Positions 51,924-63,499 of a DNA stretch of 64,000 nt are shown in pieces. This stretch comes from Capra hircus (taxonomy: Eukaryota > Chordata > Mammalia > Artiodactyla > Bovidae), in the NCBI RefSeq assembly GCF_001704415.2, contig NC_030822.1:56971345-57035344 (forward strand), written 5' to 3'. Made by a program: the position numbers and the translations under genes. The notes beneath the pieces were generated by a model. It was not told the DNA's origin. It ran no database searches and worked only from the letters and a program-made list of their open reading frames with translations. The first letter of the stretch is position 1, and each line of letters starts with the position of its first letter.

Positions 51924-53679
51924 CCACTGACACCTCCAGGCTCCACTCACAAACAGCAGCCACTTGGAGTCTGGAGGTGCAATGGTATTTGATACCAGGG
52001 TTTTCTTGTGTGCAAAATGGAGCAAGTCCTGCCCCTCAATACCAGCAAGCCCGTGTGGGGCAGAGGGGCCAGCCCTCTTCCCTAGGAAACAAAAGCATCT
52101 GGGCATTTCCAGAGGAAAACCAGCCAAGTTGCTGATGGTTGCAGGGGTGAGGGTCTTACGAGTGCCCCACACTGGACTTGTCCACATCACCCCCTCAAGC
52201 TGGCTGCAGGCACTGAGGGTCTATGCTCCTCCCAGACCTGCCCCCTCTACCTTGGAGGAAGTGGGCCTCAGGGAGGCTCCAAAGATCACACAGAAGGAGG
52301 TGCTGTAACCCTTTGTAGGCCAGGGGCAAGGGGAGGGGAGTCGGGAGGATGTGCTCCAGCCCTGGGATTTCAGGCAGGAGAGCTATGCTTTATCCTGGGA
52401 GCTGGGCTGGGGGCCCAGCCAGGTGCTGTTGAGCAGGAGGACTGCTCACACTCCAAGAGCCAGGCCGACAATTCCAGAAGGCACAACTTCAATGTATTCC
52501 AATTTTCCAAAATAGAAAGAATAAAACAAATCAGAGCAGATGTTCCAACATGTAATTATCAACTAATCAGTTTGGACTTTTTTTTTTAAAAAAAGGGAAA
52601 TTTCAAAATAGATCCCAGATTTCATCAACTGCAGCCTGGGCGAGGGGCTGGCTGGGTTGGAGAGGAGCGACTGTGAAGGGCTGCAGGTGCCCAGGTTGGG
52701 GATGGGAGGGGTTGCGGAAAGGGGGCAGGTGCGTCCACCGTGCTGCTCCTGATGCTGAGCCTGCCCCTGCTTCCAGGAGCAGCCGGGGAGGGGGAGCGGT
52801 GCCCAGCTGCAGGTGCCAGGTTGAGGCAGCTGGGCCTCGAGACAAGCCGTTTCCCTCGTAGGAATGCAACGAGCTAGGATGAGTCAGCCCCATGCCTCAT
52901 ATGCCCTAGATCTTGTCGTCTCTGGCAGACTCATGGAATGGCTGGCCTGGAGAACATAAGTTTTTATCCTTCAGCTTAAGGCCTTGGCCATCCCCTAATG
53001 CCCACTCTTTCCTTTTAAGCCAATCAGATAAAGGAAAGAAACAGGACATGTTCTTGGGTGATCAACCATCCTTAAGCTGTGGGCATCCTGGGCCCCTGGG
53101 TGGGAGTAAAGCCTGACATCTGCAAGGCTGAAGTTTCCCTTCAAATGCTGTCGGGATCTTTGAGTGATTCTCCAGCAGCAGAGAATAAGTGGAGACAGCA
53201 GAAGAAAGGAAGGAAGGGAGAAAGAAGGAGGAAGAAAAGTGTGGAGATGGAAGGGAGGAGAGAGGGAGGGCGGGAGAGAGGGACTGGGATTCCATGGTGG
53301 ACTCTACGACAATATTAGATATTTACAGTAGAGTCGAAGATGTAAGACATTGTTTAGAAGTGAGTGGGCACGGTCTTTTTGCTGATCAATGCAGATATAT
53401 GTGTAACTAGAGCTCTGCAGATTATCTGCAGCTTAAGCAGGTTTGGTTTTCTGGAATGAACACTGCCTCCCTAGCAACCTTTGGGAACAAAGTGCTATTA
53501 ACACGCAAACACACTTCACAGCTTCCTGCAGTAGGTGCTGGATCCCAGGTTTCCTAACCCAGTGGCCCACACTCCTCCCCTGCTTACTGCTATAATCTAC
53601 CTCCAACTTGGTTCCTGGGTGAGGACTGAGCTAAATCCACTTCCTGAGTACACGCTCACTGGGAACCAGTTTCTGAAGA
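51924..53679. other. Repeat-poor GC-richer sequence; no gene recognised
   Basis: Frames of 60-150 codons lack domains, and the longest (51732-52190 minus) crosses the CHR SINE. 52480-52620 is AT-rich and even ('caatgtattccaattttcca', 'atgtaattatcaactaatca') and might be a conserved element. A purine tract lies at 53190-53285. Confidence 0.45.
53190..53285 (+). repeat. Purine-rich (GGAA/GAGG) tract
   Basis: About 95 bases of almost pure A/G with aagg and gggag units. Arg/Lys/Glu/Gly-rich frames here are artefacts. Confidence 0.82.
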
Positions 53680-53905
53680 CCTCACAGGTGGCACATTGGC
53701 ACAGCGGTCTCCAGAGCTGCCCATCTGGCTGGCTGTGGAGGCAAGTCCCAGGCTCACCCCTTGGGAGCTGCGTGTCATTGCTAAGCTGCTTAACCTTCCT
53801 GATTTCCACCCCTCATCTCTAAAGTGAGGATAATGATGGCACTTTCTGAACACGGTGGCTGCAAAGTTTACAGGCGAAAAGGCACATGAAATGTTGGCAC
53901 ACACT
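53680..53905 (+). mobile_element. MIR SINE
   Basis: Sense MIR: 'tgctaagctgcttaaccttc', 'cccctcatctctaaagtgag' and 'gataatgatggcactttctg' in order. The head is decayed. Confidence 0.72.
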
Positions 53906-53989
53906 CAGTCAAATGCTGGCCCCTCTGAGCCGGATGCCTCCTGATGGCCTGTTGGCCCAGGGACTGGACCTGAAAGGTCACCTGACTGC

Positions 53990-54470
53990 GAAGAAATGGA
54001 AAGTGTTCTATGGGACTGGCTACTGCCTTCCAGGGAAAGTTCCCTACCCCTGGAAGCTCTTTGAGATTCTGCATCTTTTGATTCTGAGCCTTTGCACGAG
54101 CATTCGTTCTATCAAGAATGTCATTTGAGCTCCTTCCTTGAAGGAAGGAGCATTGATCCTGTGAAGCCCAGCTCAAAGTCCACCTCCTCCAGGAAGACCT
54201 CCTGGGTGCTGCATCCCCAAGCCGTCTTTTGTTCCCCTAAACTTTCTTAGCACGTGAGTATGTCGGCCTATTCATGGTGTTACACATGGCTCTCTAGCTT
54301 GTGGTGTCGTTATTTGTGTACACATCTTAGCTCTCCTCAGAGACTAAGCGATCCTTGAGCAGAGAGTCTTGGCTGGGTCCATCTCGATGAGGGCTCGGTC
54401 CCCTGTAGAGACCTCAGTGCCTGCCACAGGGTGAGTGCTCAAGCTGTGTTTTCCCGTGTATTCATGAAGT
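53990..54470 (+). mobile_element. L2 LINE 3' end
   Basis: 'cccagctcaaagtccacctc', 'ctccaggaagacctcctggg', 'tcctcagagactaagcgatc' and 'agtgcctgccacagggtgag' are sense L2 C-terminal/3' UTR blocks. The left boundary is vague. Confidence 0.65.
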
Positions 54471-54724
54471 CAGCTCATACTCTGCACGAAGTCTGAGTTG
54501 CCAGCAGTGCAGTGGAGAAGGAAGCCATGACCAGCCTTCCACGGAGCACTGGCAAGGACCTACCTTCCAGGGAGAGGCAGATGAGCAAGGAGATGCCAGG
54601 GAAGTCCTGAGATGTCATCTCTGCTGTCATACTCCAGGGACCTTAGCGTGCAGCAAAGAAAATGATCTTCCCTTGGCCTTTTGATGAGGAAAACTGCATG
54701 GACTTCACTTATCTCGCCTTTAAT
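54471..54724. other. Short unique segment
   Basis: No frame, repeat or motif supported. Confidence 0.4.
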
Positions 54725-54960
54725 TTGAGCAGTGGCTTAGCAGAGTGGTGAGAAATAAGCCCTCGACTCAGATTGCCAGGATTTGTATTCCAGCTCCATC
54801 ACTTAACCTGCAGTGCAACCTTGTACAATTTATTTGAACCCCTGCGCTTTTTTCTTAACTCCACAATGTGGATAAGAATAGTACTTGCCTTTTATGGTGG
54901 TTGTCCAGATGGGAAGATACCATATGTAAAGTACTTGGGGCAAGGTAAGCACTGAGTGAT
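54725..54960 (+). mobile_element. MIR SINE, nearly complete
   Basis: Sense MIR head to tail: 'agcagagtggtgagaaataa', 'ccagctccatcacttaacct', 'cttgtacaatttatttgaac', 'aatagtacttgcctttt', 'aagtacttggggcaaggtaa'. It is one of the better-kept MIRs of the window. Confidence 0.8.
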
Positions 54961-54961
54961 A

Positions 54962-55172
54962 GGGTTTCTCTGGTGGCTCAGATGGTAAAGAATCCACCTG
55001 CAATGCAGGAGACTGAGTTCTATGCCTGGATCAGAAAGATCCCTTGGAGGAGGGCATGCCAACCTTCTCCAGTATTCTTGCCTGGAGAATTCCATGCACA
55101 GAGGAGCCCGGCAAGGCACAGTCCATAGGATGGCAGAGTGGGACACGACTGAAGTGACTTAGGACACACACA
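54962..55172 (+). mobile_element. Bov-tA SINE
   Basis: Sense: 'gtttctctggtggctcagat', 'cctgcaatgcaggagactga', 'cagtattcttgcctggagaa', 'gggacacgactgaagtgact'. It abuts the MIR end and has a short CA-rich tail. Confidence 0.92.
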
Positions 55173-55229
55173 CTGGCTGACAATTACTATTCCAGACCAT
55201 AAGTCAAATCACACAAACAGCTGAGCTTG

Positions 55230-55440
55230 GCTCCGATGGCACAGATGAGACAGTCAAGAGATCTAGGTTCAAAGTCGAACCCTTCCCTATGAATTCTAGA
55301 CGGGCTTACTTTCCTTGAGCATCGGTGCCTCAGTTTTCTCATCTATAAAATAAATCGAATTTGTTCATTTCTAAAGGTTTCGTTGAGACTCTATTTGAAT
55401 GTGTGTATGAACATTCAGGAAGAGGCCAGGCACAGAAGTG
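55230..55440 (+). mobile_element. MIR SINE
   Basis: Sense: 'cttactttccttgagcatcg', 'gtgcctcagttttctcatct', 'ataaaataaatcgaat' in MIR order, ending at the next SINE. Confidence 0.72.
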
Positions 55441-55442
55441 TT

Positions 55443-55624
55443 TTCCAGGGGGTAGGGTGGTAAAGAATTTGCCTGCCCAGTGCAGAAGACACAGGTTTGA
55501 TCCCTAGGTTGGGAAGATCCCCTGAAGGAGGAAATGGCAACACACTCCAGCCTGGAAAACCCCATGGATGGAGTGGTCTGGCAGGCTATAGTCCATGGCG
55601 TCACAAAGAGTCGGGCAGGACTGA

Positions 55625-55655
<31 letters not shown>
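55443..55655 (+). mobile_element. Bov-tA SINE with (CA)n tail
   Basis: Sense: 'tagggtggtaaagaatttgc', B-box-like 'ggtttgatccc', 'gggaagatcccctgaaggag', 'caaagagtcgggcaggactg', closing in about 13 CA units (55628-55654). The 'tattcttg' part of the body is deleted. Confidence 0.9.
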
Positions 55656-57099
55656 GGCGCAGGAAACAAAGGCTATATATTGTTAAAGGCTAACCTTTTC
55701 TCACCCTCTGTATCTTATTTTTTATCTCCTTTTTCCCATCTCTTTTTCACCATTCCTTACATAACCTCTAATCTGTAATAGCTCTGCTTCTGTCTTTCTC
55801 AGGTACCTGCACACAAGCATTCATATTGCTTCCTTTTTCTTATCACTGCATTTAATCTTGTTCCTTTCAGAATCAGGTAAAGAGGCCTGGGCAGAGGAGA
55901 GGCTGGTGAGTCTGGGCCCCTTGCTACATGGGTCCCCTTCAACCTGAGGAGCCTGCAGGGGATTAGACTTTATTAGACATCAATGCCCTGGCTTTCCATA
56001 GGCTGAACGTTCCCCGATGCATCAAGAACTGTGGGCTTGAGAAGTAGTCAGGACACAGTAGAAAAATGAGAAAAGGATTTTAAAAAACTTTTTAATAAAT
56101 GATTTTTTAAAAAAAGGAAGAGAAATGAATAAACTCCAGGCTCCTCCCTTGGCTTATGTCTCGCCATGGTGCAGTACTGAGGGTAGGGTGGGCACCCACG
56201 TGTAAGGGCCACCCCGTCCTGAGAGGTGGTCTCTGCCCTCCTCACCCAGCCGGCAGCCTGCCCTGGTTGCAGATGCTTGGGGGTGCTGGCTGGGCCTGCT
56301 GGTGGGCTTTTCCTCCTGCAGAGGTCTCTTCCTGTCTCTCTCTCCCTCAGTGGTGTCTCTCTTCATCTCCTCAGTTGCTGACTCTTTTCTCTCTCCTCTC
56401 TCTCTCTCCATCACCCCCCTCTCCCATCCCTCCTGAACCTTCATGGAGAGGCTCCAATTAAAGCAGAAATGGCAGTTTGGCTCCTGAGCTGACATCCTCG
56501 TTGCCGCAGAAGCTCTCACAATTGACAGAAATCCTTGTCTTCCTTACCTCCTTATGTGCTACGTGGAAAAGAACAAAAATCATACAACCCCACCAACCCC
56601 ACCCTGGCTTCCCTCCTCCTGCCCTCTCCTTCCCCAGCTAGGCTCTCCCCCCACCCCTCCCCCTCCAGGCTCTTTCCCAAACCCAAGCAGAATGGCATTC
56701 AAGCGGGCAGGGTGGGCATTTATCAGCTGCACTGGACTTTGCTCTCAGCAGTCACTGGCCCTGGCTCCTCCACGGGTTGGAAGTGCCTTCCATGCCTCAT
56801 TTCAACCAGGGTTTGGAGGAAGCAGCCCAGACGCCCAGCCTGATCTTGGGAATCCCCTTGCCTGCCTGCTACTCAGAAATGTCAGCTTTAGTAGTTTGGT
56901 TTTCCCAACACTGCTCACTAGTGATTCCACTTGGTGAACATCCCCCTGAAAGCTGGGCTGAGAGTCCCCAGCGTGTAGAGCCCCACATCTCCTTCTAGTC
57001 CCGCATCCTCCGCTACATCCCTTCCCAGAGATGCAACAAGCACCAGGCTCAGGGGCCACATTAGTGCTCTCTGTGGTTTCACCAACCCCTCACCTGTCT
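55656..57099. other. Repeat-poor sequence with CT tract; no gene
   Basis: Pyrimidine-rich run at 56325-56435 ('tctctctccctcagtggtgt' and following). Frames of 100-127 codons around 56154-56937 are Pro/Ser/Leu-rich in several frames at once and are not convincing exons. Confidence 0.5.
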
Positions 57100-57800
57100 C
57101 CCTCTCAGGCCGGGTTTCCGGCTATTTGCTACTCCCTAGACTGCTCATCCCCTCCCACCAATGGGGTCAAGGGTGAGCTCATTACCTGTTCCCCAAAAAC
57201 ACATGCTAACCCCGACCACCACCTCCGCTGCCTCCTGCCAAGTGACAATGTCACCGCTCTCTCGATCCCCAAGCTGTCTTCACACTGGCCATCCTCACCC
57301 TCCCTGAACCCCGCAGCCCAGCAGTCCCACAGCCCTGAAGCTACAGCCTTTGAAGCTCTTTCAAGTCCATCTCTCTGCACTCCTCCTTTCAGGCTGTATA
57401 TCGGCTACTGCTGCCGTGGCCTCTGCCAGTCCCTCTGCTCCAAATGCCATGCCACTTCAAGCCACTCTTGCCTCTACTCCTGGGGGTTCTCTTGCTAAAT
57501 CCAGGCTGTTTCTTGTCTAGCGCATCCTCAAGAGCTTGCAATGGCTCCCGATCGCTCATGGATTGCAGTCCAAATCCCTTTTCAATCTTCTCTCTCACTC
57601 CACCCACCCTAACTGCCTTCTCACCGTCTCCCAAACTCTTCATGCTCTTGTCTGGCTCCCCATCTGTCTCCAGGCTGTTTCCTCAGCCTGAGATTTCCTC
57701 CCCTTCCCCCCTAGTCTGTCACTGTGTCTTGCCTGGCAATTCATGCTAATAGCATGTCTTGCCTGGAAAAGGCACATGATAAATATTTGTAGACTGCTAA
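57100..57800 (+). mobile_element. L2 LINE, sense
   Basis: 'ccctctgctccaaatgccat', 'caatggctcccgatcgctca', 'ggattgcagtccaaatccct' and 'ggctgtttcctcagcctgag' are successive L2 coding-end blocks, with the 3' UTR near 57740-57800. The 155-codon frame at 57031-57498 lies in this repeat. Confidence 0.65.
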
Positions 57801-57829
57801 CTTCAAATCTTAAAACCTAAAAGTCATTT

Positions 57830-58800
57830 ATTTATTTAATAAGTATGCCTTGAGTGGCTAACTGTGGGTCTGGCTGCCCTAGATGCTGAGCATACAAAGG
57901 TAAGGAAACAGCTGCTCTGGTTCCTACATGTGCTCCCTGCCTGGAGGAAGGGCAGCAATGGAAACAAAGGAATTACAGTGCAGTGCTAATTTGGTAAATA
58001 CATCATCGTTTACCAAAGGTCTATTCTGTCAGGAACTATGATGGATACCAAAAGCAGGTGAATGAATAAGGCACAATCTTTCCTGTTGAGTTTTTACTCT
58101 AGTAGAAGAGACTAACAAGGAAGAGGGGAAAGGGATAAGCGGGGGTTTATCCATCCTTGCTCTGAAATGTGCAGCTGGATGCTCGATGCTGCCTTGGGCA
58201 TTCAGGAGGTGATTCTCATCAGAGGTGTGGAGATGAGCAGGGATGGCCGGGTGGAGGAGCAGTGGAGGGATGGAGGAACCGGGCAGGGGAGCCACACGTG
58301 AGCGAAAACCCACGGGGAAGAAAGAAGTTCTGAGAAGAATGACTAGATGGGGGAAGGCCAGAGGAGTGGGGAGCTTGGATATGAGGACAGAGAGGCTAGT
58401 AATGAGAGGAGAAGCTTAAAAACTGAGCGAGGAGAGATCAAGAAAGTCTTCATTAAGGAGCGTGGCTTCTATCCTGAACATCGAGGGGTTTAAGTAGTAC
58501 AGAGTGAGGTGGTCAGATTTGAGCTTTAGAACCGTTAACTCTATTGTGCTCCTTCATTCATTCAGTCAATCATAGCATGTATGGAACACCTACTGCATGC
58601 CTGCAGGGAAGCTGGGCTCTGTGGGGAGGATGAGCTTAGAGCCTGGGGTTCAGTTCAGAAGTTATAGCAGAATTCAGGAGAGAGGAGACAGTGGCTTGGA
58701 ATAAAATCACGGGAGTAGGCATGGAACAGTTTCAGAGGTAGAGATTTTAAGGCCTGATAATAGTTTCAGTGAGCTATTGGAGGGAGAGCTAGTAACAAGA
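57830..58800 (-). mobile_element. L2 LINE, antisense
   Basis: 'ataagtatgccttgagtggc', 'cctagatgctgagcatacaa', later 'ttaaggagcgtggcttctat' and 'gaggtggtcagatttgagct' are antisense L2 blocks. It is tail-to-tail with the sense copy at 57100-57800. The right boundary is vague. Confidence 0.6.
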
Positions 58801-59250
58801 GTTGCAAACATTTATTGAGCTTTTCCCTGGGCTTCCCATGTGGTGTTGTGGTAAAGAACTCACTTGCCACTGCAGGAGACAGAAGAGATGTGAGTTCAAT
58901 CCCTAGGTTGGGAAAATCACCTGGAGGAGGGCATGGAAACCTGCTCTAGTATTCTTGCCTAGAGAATCCCATGGGCAGAGAAGCCTAGCAGGATACAGGC
59001 CATAGGGCTGCACAGCATTGGACATGACTGAAGAGACTTAGCAGGCATGTGCTGAGCTTTTCCTATGTGGTAGGCACAATCGTAAGTATTTATATTAGTT
59101 TATTTAACTCTCAACAACCATATGAGGTGGGTTCTACTATTATCCTCATTTTCTGGTTAAGGGAATTGCAGCACAGAGGGGTTGACTGACTTGCCTGAAG
59201 TCAAACAGCTGGTTAAGTACAGAGGCAAGATTGAACCACGGGCAGAAGAA
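58801..59250 (-). mobile_element. MIR SINE split by Bov-tA
   Basis: 'caaacatttattgagctttt' at the left continues after the SINE as 'atgtggtaggcacaatcgta', 'tatcctcattttctggttaa', 'gacttgcctgaagtcaaaca', antisense MIR order. Confidence 0.82.
58816..59063 (+). mobile_element. Bov-tA SINE with 11-bp TSD
   Basis: Body 58827-59052, sense: 'gcttcccatgtggtgttgtg', B-box-like 'gagttcaatccc', 'ctagtattcttgcctagaga', 'ggacatgactgaagagactt'. Perfect direct repeats 'tgagcttttcc' lie at 58816-58826 and 59053-59063. Confidence 0.95.
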
Positions 59251-59619
59251 GAAGAGAGGCACATTCCTAAGATGGAAACAGCCTGAGTAGAACGGCAAGT
59301 ATAGAGATGGACATGTCAGGTGGAAAAGAGCAGAAAAATGCGTGTATTTCATCAATTTTGACAATTCAAGAGAAATTAAAAGCAAAGTGAAGTATTGCAG
59401 AACCTTTGAGAATTGGAATGAAGCCATTGCAGGCTGCTTTCCCAAGGCAAGATTTCCAGCAGTTTTAGGAGAGTAAATTTGACCTGTGAAAATAAGGAGG
59501 AGCCCAGTATGTTCCCTGATCTAGGAATACACAAAGCAGAAGGGCCGTTTTGTTAGATTGGAGCGTTCATCAGAAGTATTTTGGATTACTTTCCTGTTTG
59601 GTTTTTTTTTTTTTTTTTT
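59251..59619. other. No gene recognised
   Basis: Unique sequence ending in a T-run (59602-59619) just before the CHR SINE TSD. The 99-codon minus-strand frame (59146-59445) overlaps the MIR and is chance. Confidence 0.45.
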
Positions 59620-59990
59620 GATTGATTGTTTTTGTTCTGTATTTAATACTTACTTACTTATGCATTCGGCTTCGTTAGGTCTTAGTTGTGGCATGCAGGA
59701 TCTTTTGTTGCGTCCTGCGGGATCTTTTGTTGCGGCATGCAGGATCTTTGTTGCGGCATGCAGGATCTTTTGTAGCGTCCTGCAGGATCTTTGTTGTGGT
59801 GCACAGACTCTAGTTGTGTCGTGGGTGCTCCAGAGCACACGGGCTTCAGTAGCTGTGGTGCTCAGGCTTAGCTGCACCAAGGCCTGTGGGATCTTAGTTC
59901 CTGACCAGCAACTGAACCCTTGTCTCTTGCATCCAAGGTGGATTCTTAACCACTGGGCCACCAGGGAAGTCTCTGGATTGATTGTTTTTG
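59620..59990 (-). mobile_element. CHR-type SINE with 15-bp TSD
   Basis: Body 59635-59975, antisense: a (tact)n-type tail, an expanded middle, 'gggatcttagttcctgacca', 'gaacccttgtctcttgcatc' and 'accactgggccaccagggaa'. Perfect direct repeats 'gattgattgtttttg' lie at 59620-59634 and 59976-59990. It contains a minisatellite (see next entry). Confidence 0.95.
59691..59799. repeat. 22-bp minisatellite within the CHR SINE
   Basis: Five tandem units of about 21-23 bp, each 'catgcaggatcttttgttgc'-like. Two alternating starts occur, gcatgcagg and gtcctgcRg, in the order A-B-A-A-B. Expansion happened inside the SINE body. Confidence 0.9.
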
Positions 59991-60488
59991 AATCCTTTCA
60001 TTCCTTACCTCCTGTTCGGCCCAATAACCCCAGAAAAACACTTCAAGCTTTGTATTCCATCCCATTTCAGTGTGTCCCTGGGTCCTGAGGACAAGGCAAC
60101 TGCATGTATCAATATGTTCTTAAAGTGTATGCATAAATCGAGGCTCACTGCCTAAGTTGTGGACCACAGTCAAGATTAAAATGAAGGGCCCCTTGCTCAG
60201 CAACTATTAAGAATTTCAAGACAGTAAGAGCAGAACATTCAATCCCACATGGGGCCCTTCTGACAACAAGGTCATTCACACACAAATTGCCAACCCATGA
60301 GGCTAACCCTGCATGGATCACTCACCAAATTGCATTATAAATTTTTTAAAGAGAAAGGACTATGATTTCTGTCCAAAAAGTACTTTGGAGTACAAAAAGG
60401 ATTCATCAAATTTAGAGAAAACAGACTACAAGAAGGAATCTTTATGTTACAATCCCAAACTCTATAGTGGGAATGTCTTTTAGGTGAG
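59991..60488. other. No gene recognised
   Basis: Unique sequence, no frame or motif supported. Confidence 0.45.
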
Positions 60489-60753
60489 ACAAAGACTCTC
60501 TTACCCGGAAAATCCCACGGATGGAGGAGCCTGGTAGGCTGCAGTCCATGGGGTCGCTAAGAGTCGGAAACGACTTCACTTTCACTTTTCACTTTCATGC
60601 ATTGGAGAAGGAAATGGCAACCCACTCCAGTATTCTTGCCTGAAGAATCCCAGGGATGGGGGAGCCTGGTGGGCTGCTGTCTATGGAGTCACACAGAGTC
60701 AGACACGACTGAAGCACCTTAGCAGCAGCAGCAACAGCAACAAACAAAGACTC
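60489..60753 (+). mobile_element. BOV-A2 SINE with 10-bp TSD
   Basis: Body 60499-60743: two sense BovA monomers with the 'ttcactttcacttttcactt' linker and an (agc)n/(aac)n tail. Perfect direct repeats 'acaaagactc' lie at 60489-60498 and 60744-60753. The first monomer lacks its start. Confidence 0.95.
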
Positions 60754-62020
60754 AGTGATTTCCTGAAGGTTAATTACTGTTGATAATGGACAATGTCTAG
60801 ATGGGTATGCACATTTTTCTGTTCCAAATCCCATACATGTTATAATATATCCCCTAGTAGAGAAATGATCTGTATGAAGGGAATCTAAGCCAGATCCCTT
60901 GAAACTCCTGTTTCCTTCATCAAGCCATGAAGACCACTGAAATGCTCAGAAGGATGGAAAGGTTGAGACAAGATTCGATTCTTGCTGAAGCCCCAACTTG
61001 ATCTTATGTGGGTGGCTTTCAGTGTTTACTGGAATCAGAAAAGCTCAACTTAGAGATGGTCCAGGGCTCTGAGAGGGGCTGAACCAGCAAATACTGGCTG
61101 AAAACCTACTGAGCTGTGGGCTAGAAATGGAGAACACATACAGGATAGAGCAAGATGCAGGAACGAGGTTAAGGATCTCTCTGTGCATTTTGTTTGCTAA
61201 TTTTGCAAGCTGCAAGTTTCATTTTTAGATCAAGTTTCTGAAAGATCCACAGCATAAAAATAGCCTCAATTATGAGGGCTTTGTATGGACGTTTGCTTAG
61301 TAAAGCAGTGGTTCCTAGTGCATTTGCTCCTTTCAGGGCTAAAAATACTTTGAAATCTCATCAAAGCAGTTGTTCTTTGAGTTATCTGTTCCTCAGGAAA
61401 CTGTGTGATGACAAAAAGCCATTCTGGAAAATGTGTTTTATTGGTCACAACGTTGATAACATTTAACAAATCACTGCACATCCTGTATGTGGGAGCTATG
61501 TTATGAGTGGAGCCCAGGAACTGACTAGCTCTAGGATTCACTCATCCAAATACACCCAGATCCACATACATGCATGTGTCTTCATGCGTACATACAGGAG
61601 AGAAGCCCACAGTGCTGGTTCAAAGAGGCCCAGCACTTGGAGCCTTGGCTTGAGTTGCAGCTCTCAGATGCCACCAGACGATGAGTCAGTTCGAAGGGGT
61701 GTGTGTGTGCAGATTCTTGAGAGTCTGTTTGCAAATCCAGTCTGGCCTGGTCCCTCCTCGGGGCTCCTGAGAAGGTGGCACAGGGATGAGCTGTCTGATT
61801 TGCTGGGAGGAAGCTGGGAGCAGCTAGCTTGGAAAGTAACCCAGGCAAACAGCTGAAGAAGGAGGAGATGACAAAGGATAGGTCTGCCGGAAGCTGCTGG
61901 GCGGAACCTGTGATTACACTTTTTTGATTCTAACCACTGGGTAGATGCAGCAGCTTAGTCTAGTTTGGTTTTCTTCCTGCAGCAGGCTTTCCTGTGATGC
62001 ATACAGCAATTAAAATTGGG
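60754..62020. other. Repeat-poor sequence; no gene recognised
   Basis: 61180-61480 is of even composition and non-repetitive. The overlapping frames at 61266-61541 (minus) and 61503-61856 (plus) have no domain. Conserved non-coding DNA is possible. Confidence 0.4.
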
Positions 62021-62300
62021 GGGATGGGGCATAAATAGCTATCCTGATGCTGCAGTTCTGAGAACTGATGTTAATAGGGTGAGTTGAGGGAGCCCAGTCC
62101 CCCGCCCCTCAGCAGGAGACCTCCCTGCTGGCCCCTCTCCCCAGGGTGCAGCCATAAGCTGGGAGCTTGGCTATTTATAGTCAGACTGCTATCTCAGATG
62201 ATTACCTTTCAGATCTCAAGTGTGAAGTCTACTTTATGGAAATAGCACAGTACAAACTAATTGTTGGTTTCGTAGTGCATCTTTTTTTTTTCTCCATTTT
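62021..62300. promoter_or_regulatory. Candidate regulatory element with MEF2-like motifs
   Basis: A perfect palindromic MEF2-consensus site 'ctatttatag' is at 62171-62180, and a near match 'ataaatagct' is at 62031-62040, within a repeat-free block that also has C-rich and 'gatgattacctttcagatct' parts. The first lies after 'gccataagctgggagcttgg'. MEF2 sites mark muscle, heart and neural enhancers, but two motifs alone are weak evidence. Confidence 0.3.
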
Positions 62301-63100
62301 CTCTTCTCTTGCCACCACTCCCCTCCCTCCAATTCTCAAAACCACCACTACCCCATTTTTTGCAAAGGTCAGAAGCAGCTCAGTGCAATTGGGAATCAAA
62401 TAGCCCTGCAGAAGTCCCACCATCTCTATGAACCCCTGGAAAGGGTGACTCTTTCAAGGGTGCCAAGATCTGCCGAACTAGATTTAATTCCTGAAACTTC
62501 TGGCCATTTCTCACTCAAAATCCAGCATAGTTCCAATAGAGTGTGCTTCCTTAGCAACTTCACCTTTGACAGCACCTTGGAGGACAGCTAGTTCAATCTT
62601 CTAACCTGGGTTTCTCCTGTTAGAACATCTGTTTGTCCATCATTTGCTTAATTAAAAGATGAGCTCACAGCTTTCCAATGCCATGTTCCCATACTTAAAG
62701 TAATTCTAATGGCTAGAATGTTCTTATTTTGAACTATAATTTGTCTCTTTAGATACGCTTATGGAGAAAAAAGCGAGTATGAATTTTCTCCCTTTTTCGC
62801 ATGATATCCTGTTACATACTCAAAGACAGCTAAGCTACTGTTGTGCTTGGCCTGGCTCCCAGCCTCTACCACATCCTTCTTCATCCCCAGCTGGGGCTAC
62901 TTGATCCTCACCCCTAGACTCTATTCTACCCTGGGGAGCTAAGACTAATCTTGGCCTTTGGCAAGAGAGATTTAAGGAGCTCAAACCCAACTGTGTGGTA
63001 TTAAAAATCAATTTTCTTTCAGTGTTAATCTGGATAATGTGGTTCTTGTATTGTGTTCTTTCTCTGATTAAACTGGGTTCTACTTATATTTGCGACAATA
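62301..63100. other. No gene recognised
   Basis: Unique sequence with a short C-rich patch at 62310-62360. Nothing else supported. Confidence 0.45.
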
Positions 63101-63230
63101 ATGTCTAACTTTTTAAAAGTATTTGCTATGTGCCAGGTAACGTGCTAAGCATGAATATATATAATTTATCAGTCCTACCAGAAATTCTCTAGGATTGTTA
63201 TCATTGCCAAACTCATGGTCAGTTTCTTGC
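63100..63230 (-). mobile_element. MIR SINE fragment
   Basis: 'tatttgctatgtgccaggta' and 'acgtgctaagcatgaatata' are antisense MIR 3'-side blocks, then divergence. Confidence 0.6.
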
Positions 63231-63499
63231 CACTGGCAAGCCAATACACAAAAGACAAGGGCTGGTAGGAACAGAAAGCTTGCTATATTCAGGAGACTAG
63301 CAACCTGGGGAGAAGATGGACTCATGTCCAAAACCCAACTCTGATGATTCTGCTTGACCATGAAAATTTTTAAATGGAGAATCATTTGGGGAAGGGGTGT
63401 CAGAGTCTTCCACTATATGCAAATTTTCTTCTGATTGGTTGGGGGTGAGATAACAGGGTGGTGTTCCAGGAATCAGTGGATCTGTGCTCAATCTGAGTA
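63231..63499. other. Short unique segment
   Basis: No frame or motif supported. Confidence 0.4.

Noticed and set aside
59691..59799. CRISPR-like array
   Set aside because: Units are contiguous without spacers, occur in one SINE, and the DNA is mammalian. It is a minisatellite.
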